64,000 nt of DNA from Zea mays (lineage: Eukaryota; Streptophyta; Magnoliopsida; Poales; Poaceae): NCBI RefSeq assembly GCF_902167145.1, contig NC_050101.1:134570990-134634989 (forward strand), read 5' to 3'. The position numbers were made by a program, and so were the translations under genes. The number at the start of each line of letters is the position of its first letter. The first letter of the stretch is position 1. Of the stretch, positions 24,011 through 33,860 are shown in pieces. The notes beneath the pieces were generated by a model. It did not search any database. It was not told where the DNA came from and was given only the letters and a program-made list of their open reading frames with translations.

Positions 24011-24204
24011 ATGCAGTTCAAGGAATGATCTCCATATCCCACAAACAAACTTCATAATCATCATGCAGCGTTACCACAAACTTGCAAACTAATAAATTCT
24101 GATACGATAAGAAAGAAATCATAACATTCGAATGATAAGCTGATGTCCTCTAAATGAATGCTTGCTCATACTAACCGCGTGCTCATGGCACGCAAAGTGT
24201 TTCT
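24011..24204. other. Spacer between the tandem repeats and the antisense gene 3' end
   Basis: AT-rich with no coding signal; it would hold the antisense gene's 3' untranslated region. Confidence 0.5.
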
Positions 24205-27200
24205 CTATTTTCCAATATCTTTCTCAGGAACGACCGATGAAGAAGGGCGAATCGAAGAATCGGGGGTGGCATGCACATCAGCTTTTATATCTTCAGGAAC
24301 TACCACTCCGGGTCTTCTCATCAAGATTCGCCCCGCTCGAATAGCCTTGTCCATGGCTTTATCGCGCTGGGCTTTGAAAGTAGCAGCAGTCTCTTCAGCG
24401 GTTTTAGCGGCCAGCTGAGCAGTTTCTAACTCCCGGGTAGTGGTTTTCTTGGAAGCTCGGAGTTCCTTGATGGTGGCATCCTTTGCTGATAGCAACTGTG
24501 TAAGGCGGGCCATTTCGTCTGAAGATTCTTGCAGTTGACGGCGCTGATTGTCAAGCTCCTCCATCGTAAAACGGTGGCTCCTCTCCAAGATGGTCAGCGA
24601 ATTACTGGAATCTCGGTACAATCTGTCCAAGTTGTCGCGAGAAGCAGCAAGGATACGTTTTTCTTCCTACAAGCAAAAATCAAACTCATTCAGAATCCAA
24701 GAGCATGATAAGGCGAAGCACAGGTACGTAAGCTACCTTCTCAGAGTCAAGCTGAGCATGAAGAGAAGAACTTAGAGCGTTGGCATCATCCAAAGCCGCA
24801 GAGACCTGACTCAACTCGATCTGACTTTGAGAATACTTCTCCTCGAAGTCAGCACATCGTCGAGCCATTTCAGCTTGATCTTGAGAGTGTTTTTCTTCAA
24901 GAACTGTGATCTGCCGAGTCATCCCTATCAAGAGGTATTCAAACAAAATGAGGTCAGAAGGTAAAACAACCTACGGGCAAGAACAAAGAAGAAGAAGAAA
25001 GGACAATGACCAGCATTGGTGGCCTCCAACTCAGATACACGACGATGAAGCAACACTGGATTCCAACGCTCGAGAGATGACGCCACTTCTGGGGTAGAAG
25101 CACCCTGTGATTTCAGTTGACTGGCCAATCCATTCACCAAAGCCTGACGAGAAGAACAGATGAGCATAATGACAGCAATTCATGCAACATAAAGATCTAA
25201 CTAAAGCACAACACAACACCTGGAGGTTGGAAAAGAACGAAGGGATCCCCAAGTCAGGAGAAATCAGCTGATAATTAGGTGTCGGACCACCACCCGAAGC
25301 AGCTTGCAGTAGACCAGCAGGAACGAGCTCAGTACATTCAGCAGAGCCTAACGCCAGACCAGTGGGGATGCTGCCCTCTAAAGCGACCCCCTGATCTGGA
25401 GTTTGAGCCACCACCATGCCGCCAGAGTGTGGAGGTGAACCCACATGAACATCCATGGAAGTGCAGGAGGGAGACCTCGCTCGGACACCCTCGGGGGCTG
25501 GGTCAAGGTTGGCACTGCCCACTTGAGTCGGGTTACCCCCGGCAGCACCCTCGGGGGCTGGGTAGTGGCCTACGCTCCTCACCTGAGCTGAGTCCTCCCC
25601 GGCGACACCCTCGGGGGCTGGGCACATATCAGCGCTACTCTTGGGACCCAAGCTCTCTGCCGTGACCACCTCTAAGGTTGACGGACCTTCAGCTACTTCC
25701 AGGGGATCAGAACGATCCAGGTCAGCATCCCGACCCTCGAGACCATGCTCTAAGGTCGACGAGGCACGGGATGACCTCAACCCAGCATCTGGAACGGCTG
25801 CACAAGTTTCTGTCGCATCAGCATCTGCAGGCTCCGATAGCAAGTCTTCCGGGACCATATCCTCTAGAGTTTTATCAAAGTCGGCCATGGACAGCTCTTG
25901 CAAGCCAATAAGGGCAGACAAAGCAGGAGAAGGAACCCCACTACTTCCACCGCTAGCAATGAATTGCTGACTGTTTTTCCGAGTTAAAGGAATTTCATCT
26001 TCTTCCCCTTCATCCTCTACAGTGGCAACACAAGCAGCACACCCATTGGGATCAACGACAGTTTGGGCACACCCATTGGGTTCAACGTCAGCAAGGCCAG
26101 TTGCAGTCACTTCCTCGGCAGCAGGAGCTAAGGTGCTGGCATCCTCGTCAAAGCTGGACACTCGCCGGAGGCGTCTTCTTTTCTTCTTCTGCTCATCTGC
26201 AGAAGGCTCGGGCTGACTGGTTCGGCTAGGGCGCCTCGGGCGAGTACTGACAGGTTTCGAGACGTCCAAGGTCGCATTAACCTCTGGAAGGGGCACCACT
26301 GCCAATAAACCATCAGGAGCAGTATCAGATGAATCCTCGGCTAGCAGATCGAGCATGTCATTTATGTCTGCATCACTAGGGTTCAGGGGCACTTCAAAAT
26401 AAATCTGTCGTTCATCATCAGGTATCTCCCCGAGCGAAGCAACTAAGGAACGGACCTCTTCAGCAGAGGGTCGCACTCTAAGACCCAAATTGCTATCTGT
26501 CATGGGTGGATTGGATACAAAAAGAGTGAAAGCTTTGGGAGAAGGTAGGTTCCAAGCCGAGTATGCCACTGGAGCTCCAACATTTGAAACTTTACCCCTG
26601 AGGATCATTTCGAGTCGGCTCACCAAATCAACAGAAGGAATTCTCCTATTAGTAACTCGGGTTGAGTCGGCCAGCCCTCGGTAAAGATATGCCGGATAGG
26701 CCCTGTCTTTCAGCGGCTGAATGTTTTTGAACACAAAATCTGTGACCACGGCTTCGGCAGTCAGACCTCTCTCTTTCAGTAATCCAACTTCAGTAAGCAA
26801 CGCACCCGCTTCGGCTACTTCTTGGTCCGTGGGAGATTCAGTCCAACTCGGAGTACGAACGTCTGCCTGTCTTCCCGAGCGGGAAGGGAGAGAATTTCCA
26901 TAATTATCCATTATAAACCACTCCAGACGCCAACCTTTAATGCTGTCTTTAAGGGGTATCTCGAGATACTCGGTCTTCCGCCCCCGACGCATCTCTAAAC
27001 TGGCACCTCCGACCAATTGATGTTGCCCCCCGGCCATCCCAGGACGGCAGTGATACAGATACTTCCATAAGCCAAAATGCGGCAGCACGCCAAGATAAGC
27101 TTCGCAAAGGTGAACGAAAATAGAGATTTGGAGAATGGAGTTAGGGTTCAAGTGAGTCAGGTTGATGTGATAAAAATCAAGGATGCCACGGAAAAAAGGA

Positions 27201-27463
27201 GATATGGGAAGGCCGAGGCCGCGAAGAAGGAAAGGAGTGTAAACCACTGACTCGTGGGTATCTTCGGTTGGGACAGTAGTCCCATGGCAAGAACGCCAAG
27301 AACAGAGTTCCCGTGGAGGGAGAACCCCGATGGAGACAAGGCGGAGAAGCTCAACTTCAGAAATCACAGACATATGGTTACCTGCGAAGGGTAACTGACT
27401 GTTGGGATCGATGGCGGGGATCACTGCAGCAGACGAGTTCGCGGTCTTCCTCTTGGGCGCCAT
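24205..27463 (-). CDS. Grande antisense gene, four exons: Transposase_28-like, coiled-coil protein
   Basis: Read on the minus strand: exon 1 27463-25220, exon 2 25143-25011, exon 3 24924-24737, exon 4 24666-24205. All three introns (76, 86 and 70 bp) have GT..AG ends and pyrimidine-rich acceptors. The four exons total 3027 nt, exactly 1009 codons with one stop. The N-terminus (residues ~30-300, ISEVELLRLVSIGVLPPRE) resembles the 'putative gypsy type transposon' family (Pfam Transposase_28). An NLS-like QKKKRRRLRRV is near 424. Three ~20-residue PAPEG repeats lie at ~607-661. Exons 2-4 give a long Gln/Glu/Leu coiled coil. Function unknown; a nuclear regulatory or packaging role is inference. 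This corresponds in place and orientation to the antisense gene reported for Grande. Confidence 0.85.
25480..25645 (-). repeat. Three ~60-bp in-frame repeats inside the antisense gene
   Basis: CACCCTCGGGGGCTGGG recurs near 25487, 25547 and 25607 at 60-bp spacing. Translated on the minus strand it gives three PAPEGxxG...QV units, so the repeats vary protein length without changing frame. Confidence 0.85.
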
Positions 27464-27739
27464 CTTGCTTCTCGCCGGCGAAACAGAGCAGGAGGCGAGT
27501 GGCAGAGAAGACTCAGATGCGGAAATGCAAGAACTAGGGCACGGAAAGCAAAGGCGGCTGAAAGCGCGACTCTTAAGGGATATTCTTGAGCCAGATACCT
27601 TTTCAAAAGTGCCCAGTCATCACCCGGCGGTCATCTCCGAAATCCCAGCATGCCACGTGGATATCTAACAGTTATTTCCAAGAAAGCCGATGTGCCACCT
27701 CATCACTCGGCCATTTTCCTCAAAGTAACTTGAGAAGCT
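27464..27739 (-). promoter_or_regulatory. Putative promoter/leader of the four-exon antisense gene
   Basis: Sequence upstream of the antisense ATG. I see no good TATA box. A G-box CACGTG lies at 27655-27660, and the repeats at 27740-28410 add more. Confidence 0.35.
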
Positions 27740-28410
27740 GGCTATCACTCGGCGCTGCCTCTAAAACGCCGACCACGTGTTCAATCGCTCGGCATTACTT
27801 CTAAAATGCCAACGCCGACCTTCAATCACTTGGCGCTGCCTCTAAAACGACGACCACGTGTTCAATTGCTCGGCATTACTTCTAAAATGCCGACGCCGAC
27901 CTTCAATCACTCGGCGCTGACCTCTAAAACGCCGACCATGTGTTCAATCGCTCGGCATTACTTCTAAAATGCCGACGCTGACCTTCAACCACTCGGCGCT
28001 GACCTCTAAAACGCCGACCATGTGTTTAATCGCTCGGCATTACTTCTAAAATGCCGACGCCGACCTTCAATCACTCGGCGCTGCCTCTAAAACGCCGACC
28101 ACGTGTTCAATCGCTCGGCATTACTTCTAAAATGCCGACGCCGACCTTCAATCACTCGGCGTGTCCTTTAGCACGCCGACCACGTGTTCAAACGCTCAGC
28201 ATTACTTCTAAAATGCTGACGCCGATATTCTATCACTCGGCGTTATTTCTAAATGCCGGCCCCGTATTTTGTCGCTTGGCATTACTTCTAAAAATGCCGA
28301 TGCCGACCTTCTATCATTCGGCATTGCCTCTAAAATGCTGGTCTTGTGTTCGATTGCTCAGTGCTACTTCTAAAAACGCTGATGTCAATCTTCACATCGC
28401 TCGGCGCTGT
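27740..28410. repeat. ~82-bp tandem repeats carrying G-box motifs
   Basis: About nine diverging units of 79-84 bp, each with a paired CTCGGCGCTG...AAAACGCCGA and CTCGGCATTAC...AAATGCCGA, so every unit can fold on itself. CACGTG occurs at 27774-27779, 27855-27860, 28100-28105 and 28181-28186; two other units have CATGTG instead. The array ends about 280 bp upstream of the antisense four-exon gene and downstream of the antisense acidic gene. Confidence 0.88.
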
Positions 28411-28684
28411 TTCTACTATATCAAAAGAATCAGTTCAACATTCAGCAAAAGCAGTGGTAAGTCATCAAAAAGGGGGGATAAACGATATACTTCATTAAAG
28501 GGAAGTTGACGAGATTACAAACCAACTCTTTATGAGTTGGTACTTCCCTAATTCTACTCTACATTACTACTACTAAACTACAATATACTACTCTACATTA
28601 CCACTACTACTAAATTACACTAATTACTACTACATTATTCTAGCTATACTAAACTATACTAATATCTAAGAAGACCAGTGGCGT
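28411..28684. other. Grande spacer with internal polypurine run and TACTAC repeats
   Basis: AAAAAGGGGGGAT at about 28468-28480 is an internal polypurine run on the sense strand. Downstream (28550-28660) is a simple-repeat zone of TACTAC/ACTAC words, which would be the 3' UTR of the minus-strand acidic gene. Confidence 0.5.
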
Positions 28685-29131
28685 CTAGCCACTAGCCCTG
28701 CCCCTGCCGCCGCCGCCGCCCTTGGTGCTGCCCCTGCTGCTGCCCTTGGTGCTGCCCCTGCTGCTGCCGCCCTTGGTGCTGTCCCTGCTGCCGTCGCCGC
28801 CGCCCCTGCCACTGTCGTCGCCGTCGTCGTCGTCATCGTCGTCGTCGTCGTCGTCTTCACCCTCGTCGCCGCCGTCCGAGTCCTCCTCATCCGAGGAGTA
28901 CTCCGACTCATCCGAGCCATCGAGCCCGGCGCGCTCGACGGCTCGGATGTACGTCCAGACCTCCGCGGCTATCCCCTGGGAGTCGTCCGAGTCATCAGAC
29001 GACGCCGGGGGAGAGACGGGAGCCGGAGACCCCTCGGGCTCGGAGGAGAACTCCTCCTCCGAGTATTCCGAGTCACCAAACTCCTCCGATGGAGGAGTCG
29101 GTTCACGCTTGCGCTTGTTGTTCTTGCCCAT
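28685..29131 (-). CDS. Grande second antisense gene: small acidic protein with Gly/Arg/Ser tail
   Basis: 148 residues from the ATG at 29129-29131 (MGKNNKRKREPTPP). A larger frame extends upstream to 29278, but the start used here sits about 85 bp after a TATA box. Layout: a short basic NLS-like start, then an acidic Ser/Glu/Asp-rich body with a run of about 11 Asp, then a tail of repeated GGSSRGSTKG-type words rich in Gly, Arg, Ser and Lys. The mix resembles chromatin- or RNA-binding acidic proteins in composition only; I recognise no domain. It has its own promoter and lies on the same strand as the four-exon gene, upstream of it. Confidence 0.6.
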   Translation of the reverse strand: MGKNNKRKREPTPPSEEFGDSEYSEEEFSSEPEGSPAPVSPPASSDDSDDSQGIAAEVWTYIRAVERAGLDGSDESEYSSDEEDSDGGDEGEDDDDDDDDDDDGDDSGRGGGDGSRDSTKGGSSRGSTKGSSRGSTKGGGGGRGRASG

Positions 29132-29214
29132 GGTTGAAGCTTTGGGAAAGAAGAAAGGGAAGAGGCAGTAAGGAGCAGCGAAGAGATATGAAGAAACCAG
29201 AGAAGCAAAGGGGT

Positions 29215-29222
29215 TATTTATA
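29215..29222 (-). promoter_or_regulatory. TATA box for the acidic antisense gene
   Basis: On the minus strand TATAAATA is followed by ACCCC. It lies ~84 bp before the proposed ATG, leaving a leader of roughly 50-60 nt. Confidence 0.6.
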
Positions 29223-29739
29223 GAAGGGAAAGGCAACCGCTCACTTCTAACCGCGGTCACTGAACAGTCGCAAGGCATTCAATAAGCACTTCCACCCACC
29301 CGAAGACACGTCAGACGGTGGACGCCGTTTCATGCAACACTACACCCATTGGGACTCCAGTCAACAGCGCAAAGGATATGATTACACTAGCCGTCCCATC
29401 GCATTACTACTCAGAGGCAACCGGCTAAAACACTCAGCGTACCAAGCCGTCCCTTGCCCACACCCATTGGGGGGGACGCCCAGGAATTATCAGTATATTT
29501 CTCAAACGGTCACATCCGTGCAGGGCATGCAGTGAATACCTCGAGACAAAAATGAGATATCAACAAGAGTTAGAGGGAAGCCAAATATAGCCAGTAGAGT
29601 GCAAAATATGGTCGACAGAAATGACTTGAAGGCTAGACAGAGAACGTCCATCAACTGTCCAATCAGTCACAGAGCAAATAAATTACACTACCTAGCGAGA
29701 TATGGATGGATTGCGAACTCGGCTGCAAAAGACAAAATA

Positions 29740-30284
29740 CATGCTGACCTCTGAAGCATAATACTGATGACATAGCGCGGATGACATCATGCCAATTTTT
29801 TACAAGCAGAAAGGATAATTTTCAGCAAAAAGGACACAGAAGGAAGACCTTCGAGTGGATTATCCTCAAAAATCCACTTGAAGGTCGGGGGCTACACCCA
29901 TTGGGTGCACCTTCGGTGCACCCCATGGATTATCATTCTAAATCAATATGGTGCCGACCTCTAAGGTGTGGAACAAGATTGGAAAGATCAATCCTCAACT
30001 GAGATACAGGAACGCGAATGGAGATAACCTTTGGAGAAGACCTTTGAGTAGATTATCTTCTAAAATCTACTCAAAGGTCGGGGGCTACACCCATTGGGTG
30101 CACCTCCGGTGCACCCAATGAAGTCTAGAGTCTGACAATCCGAAATGTCGACCTCTAAGGCACAAGCACAAAGCTAAACTTTGGTCGAACAAGTGATCAG
30201 AGCAAGAGAAAACAGCAGGAAATCATTTTTGGACCTTGGATCTTTGAGTTGATTACCTCCAAATCAACCCAAAGATCGGGGGCT
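29740..30284 (+). repeat. Three ~195-bp modules, each with a hairpin and polypurine tract, before the Grande 3' LTR
   Basis: Inverted repeats at 29848-29884, 30041-30077 and 30240-30276 (193 and 199 bp apart) each end directly in a purine-rich GGTCGGGGGCT or GATCGGGGGCT. The last is the functional polypurine tract abutting the LTR at 30285. The first two are followed instead by TACACCCATTGGGTGCACC and a second small inverted repeat. The word GACCTCTAAGG recurs upstream of the later modules. No coding. Confidence 0.85.
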
Positions 30285-30911
30285 TGTGGGAGATAGATAT
30301 CCCCCGGGTCCACTAAAAGAGTAAAGGACCTCACGAAAGGCCCAAGGGCCCAATAAATCGTAAGGTCATTCTTTCGTGGGCCTGGGGAGAAACAACCGGC
30401 AAAACAGAACGACATGAAGCCGAATTGGTGCAAACCCGGACGGCCCACAGCGTCGAGCGAATGGCTGCAACAGAGATCCGACTTTCCCGCACTGGAGTCT
30501 CCATGCAACGAAGCCATGTGAGGATAAGTCGGCGAGGGTTACGTAGGGATAATCTCAAGAGGTTCACTATCTTTTAGCTACTTGTTGTTATCTTACCCAC
30601 GTGTACTGCCCCACGGTCGAGTATATAAGGCCTAGGGGGCACCCCTTCAGAACGATCGACTCGGTTCTACTTAGCCACCCACAAAAACTCTCTGTGCCCT
30701 CCATCCAGAGAATCCTCTTGTAACCACGCTCATATACTCACCAGGACGTAGGGTGTTACGCACTTCTAAGCGGCCCGAACCTGAAAATCTTGTCCATTGT
30801 CCCTCGTGCGATCGGCACGAACCATTTTGCTACAGTTGTCGACACCGTCCTACTCCTAAAAACACCTTGAGGGGCAACCCCGGGTGTGCGGTCGGACCCA
30901 AAACACCGACA
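30285..30911 (+). repeat. Grande 3' LTR
   Basis: 627 bp, identical to the 5' LTR except at about two positions. Confidence 0.95.
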
Positions 30912-30916
30912 TATAG
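30912..30916. repeat. Grande target-site duplication TATAG, right copy
   Basis: TATAG follows the right LTR and matches 16578-16582. Confidence 0.93.
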
Positions 30917-31602
30917 GAACCATTGGTATGCTTCCTCATTTATCCCAAGGTTGGGAAGGTGCTGGTGCTCGACTCCTTTCATTACGATCCTTCGACCTAT
31001 GCAAAATTCCTCAGCATCTTAGAGTTGTAAGCCTTTTCTATGCATGCATACTTTTATCGATGAAAATTTGAGAATAACATGGTGATTCTATTTGAGATCA
31101 CATGGCTAGCTTATAGAATCTATAAGATGAGAGGTGGGAAGTATGATACGTCAAAATAACGTGTGCCACTAGAAATCCACTATAAATGGTTGATAAGTAT
31201 GTGAATTTATGAATACATCCATTATACAATGTTGGAACTAAATAACCAATCTCCCCTTACGTAGTGCCACAAGCAACCACCCGGATTTGTCCTATGTGGG
31301 TTATATGTGTACGAGTTCATGAGACAAAATGGACGATACATCACAAACCATGGCCAGGTATTATTAATAATAGTTATGTATGTATTTATGCCATTAAAGA
31401 CACAAATGTGTTATCGAGTGTAAATATATGATGTTTATAAACTTTCTTTCCAGGAAAGCCGAAGAACATGACCGAAGGTGCATTGTATGGCATAATTGAG
31501 GATATATCCACATTCATATTGAAAGAGGTCATTCCTGTTGAAGGAAAATATCATGATGATACAAGTACATTAGCTAGGCCAGAATTTAGAGTACTCACAT
31601 AA
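30917..31602 (+). pseudogene. Ulp1/C48-peptidase-like tail of an old DNA-transposon gene
   Basis: Directly after Grande the sequence reads NHW, a typical catalytic-His context, and after a frameshift LIYPKVGKVLVLDSFHYDP, the strand carrying the catalytic Asp context in Ulp1-type cysteine peptidases. Further readable pieces are [15 protein letters not shown] (about 31308-31352) and IEDISTFILKEVIPVEGKYH up to a stop at 31600-31602, separated by AT-rich, apparently intronic DNA. Ulp1-like genes ride in grass CACTA and MULE transposons. The gene is broken by frameshifts and by three retroelement insertions. Confidence 0.55.
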
Positions 31603-31777
31603 ATTAGTAGACTATCTCTTAGTCGAGATAGTTATTAGAGTTTTGGTGAAAACTTTGACGTATAGAACGTGTGATGGTTGTAAACACAAGATTTTAATGT
31701 ATATAAATATATGATATAATTTAATTCTATGTTGCTTTCAATATAAATATCAATATATATAGGGCAGGTATAACGGG

Positions 31778-31814
31778 AGCCCTGGGCTTCCAATAGTTAA
31801 AGGAAGCCCAGGCT
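31778..31814. repeat. Inverted repeat CTGGGCTTCC / GGAAGCCCAG
   Basis: A perfect 10-bp stem (31782-31791 with 31802-31811) and 10-nt loop, extendable to 13 bp with one bulge. It lies at a sharp change from AT-rich DNA to new sequence, so it may mark a transposon end. Confidence 0.6.
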
Positions 31815-31912
31815 GATCAACCTGCAACCTGGTTCAACCCAGCGCACCGACTGGACCAGTCTGTCGGTTGCACCACCCGCGCCCACGTCTGTGCGCGCAA
31901 AAAAAGGAAATG

Positions 31913-33300
31913 CATGCATGAGTCAAACACGTTCCCTTGCATGCGCGTCAACAGTCATGCAGCTAGACTCGTAAGGACCATTTTATGATATATACTGCTA
32001 CTAAATATGCTATCCTGTGTAGATAATTATGCAATTCGGTATACTGCGTAAAAATCTATTACCAGCTGCATGGACACGAGTTTATGATAAAAATAATGTG
32101 CAATGAAAGGAAATGAATTACACGCATAGAAACAAAAAATCGTATTTAATGTTTTATTTTCTTCATAAATATAAGATCCCTCCAACAGCCATGCAGCTAA
32201 ACACATTAGATCTAGTTTATGATATATATTGATACAAATTATACTACATGATATAGGTATTTATGCAATTCGTTACACTGCGTAAAAAATCTGGCATGAT
32301 GTTCACTGGTGGACGCATCTCCGGGTTGGAGCGTAATAACCTTAAGTTTTGAGCATAAAATCCCTCAATTATAAGCGTATATACCGAGCCAATGTGAGAG
32401 GTTGATAGCTCTAGTAGATTGTTATTACGATCTTATTTTTATGGCAGATCCGAAAAACATGGCAGCAGCATGCATGCGGTTATACAGATCCAAAAATTAT
32501 GGCAAAATACATGCATGAGTCAAACAAGTTCCCTTGCATGCACGTAAATTTCGGAAAGATATGTGTGACAGTTTTTTATTTTAAATGCTTTATTTCCTCC
32601 ATAAATTTAGGATCACTGCAATAGCCATGTAGCTAGACTCGTAATGACCATTTTATGATATATACTGATATAAATATGCTACATTGTGTAGATAACTATG
32701 CAATTCGGTATACTGCGTAAAAATCTGTTACCAGCTGCATACACATGAATTTATGATGGAAAGAATATGCAATGAAAGGAAATGAATTGCATGCATAGAA
32801 ACAAAAAATCACATTTAATGTTTTATTTCCTTCATAAATATAGGATCCCTCCAACAGTCATGCAGCTAAACGCATTAGAACTAGTTTATGATATATACTA
32901 AAACAAATTATACTACACGGTGTAGGTATTTATGCAATTCGGTACACTGCGTAAAAAATCTGGCATGTTGTTCACTGGTGGACGCATCTCTGGGTTGGAG
33001 CGTAAAAACCTTAAATTTTGAGCATAAAATCACTCAATTATAAGCGTAAATACCGAGTCAATGAGAGGTTGATAGCTCTAGTAGGTTGTTATAATGATCC
33101 TATTTTTATGACAGATCCAAAACAACATGGCAGCCGCATGCATGCGGTTTCTATTTTTATACAGATCCAAAAATTATGGCAAAATCGTGGGAGTTTCTAT
33201 TGCATGCGCGCAAATTACGAACATCATAAATCAAAGAATTTTCTTTTCAATGTGCATGCAGTAAACTGATATACGAACTCCGTGTTCAAGCATAAAATCG
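31913..33300. repeat. 669-bp tandem duplication with 234-bp internal sub-repeat
   Basis: The word GCAATTCG plus ACTGCGTAAAAA recurs at 32031, 32265, 32700 and 32934: spacing 234, 435, 234. Thus two copies of a ~669-bp unit each contain two diverged sub-units. Other paired landmarks are AGCTAGACTC at 31961/32631 and GGTGGACGCATCTC at about 32311/32980. Rich in GCATGC words. No credible coding; nature unknown. Confidence 0.85.
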
Positions 33301-33339
33301 TACAGTTTTTAGCGTAAATAATACATGTGGTAGGCATAA

Positions 33340-33860
33340 AACACGATAATCGAAAAGAAAACTGCGCCGGATCGGAGGATGTCACGCGCGATCATCGCTG
33401 CGTGTATCTCGCGCCTTCCGTGACGCCGCTCGCTCGAACATCGCGTCTCATGCGTCGTCGTCGCTACTCACACGTCGACGGGCGTCGCTTGCTCACCGGC
33501 CTTGGAAGTGCCGCCTCCTCGGGGCTTTGAAGACGCCGCCGCTTGCCCGCACAAGGGCCCCGCTGTCGCTTGCCCTCTAGATCGGGGAACTGCCGCCACT
33601 ACTCCGGATCGAGGAACCTCCGCCACCGCGCGTCGAGGTAATGGAGTTGCAGCCACCGGCCTGGGAACCGCCGCCACTGCACAAGGGCATTGTCGTCGCT
33701 CGCCCTCTGGATCAGGGGTCACCGCCTCTACTTCGGATCGAGGAACCGCCGCCACTGCATGTCGAGGTCGGGGAGCCGTGGCCACCGTAGCCCCTGGCCG
33801 GGGGTCCACCGTCGCGCGCGCTATCGGGCAACCGCCGTCGCTAATGAATCGAGATGAGAC
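33340..33860. other. GC-rich low-complexity block with a ~132-bp tandem duplication
   Basis: GCCGCCAC-type words dominate. CCCTCTAGATCGGGG...CGGATCGAGGAAC (from ~33570) recurs as CCCTCTGGATCAGGGG...CGGATCGAGGAAC (from ~33702). A 120-codon plus frame (33502-33864) and a 113-codon minus frame overlap here; both are low-complexity Ala/Arg/Pro/Thr and I do not call either a gene. Confidence 0.5.

Larger units (their letters stand above)
16583..30911 (+). mobile_element. Grande-type Ty3/gypsy (Tat lineage) retrotransposon, near intact
   Basis: 14,329 bp with 627-bp LTRs (16583-17209, 30285-30911) that I see differing at only two sites (16815/30517 and 17190/30892), plus a perfect TATAG duplication. 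This is a very young insertion. Order: LTR, primer site, gag-protease, TAG, RT-RNaseH-integrase, 89-bp tandem repeats, antisense four-exon gene, ~82-bp repeats, antisense acidic gene, hairpin/polypurine modules, LTR. The size, short LTR and large antisense gene downstream of pol match maize Grande. One in-frame stop and a 15-G run are the only visible doubts about coding capacity. Confidence 0.92.

Noticed and set aside
27464..27620. TATA box for the Grande four-exon antisense gene
   Set aside because: The best candidate on the minus strand (AAGAATATCCC near 27580) is a poor match, so no TATA was annotated.
28722..29171. 149-codon plus-strand Ser/Pro/Leu-rich frame
   Set aside because: Shadow of the minus-strand acidic gene; a Ser/Pro run opposite Asp/Glu codons is expected.
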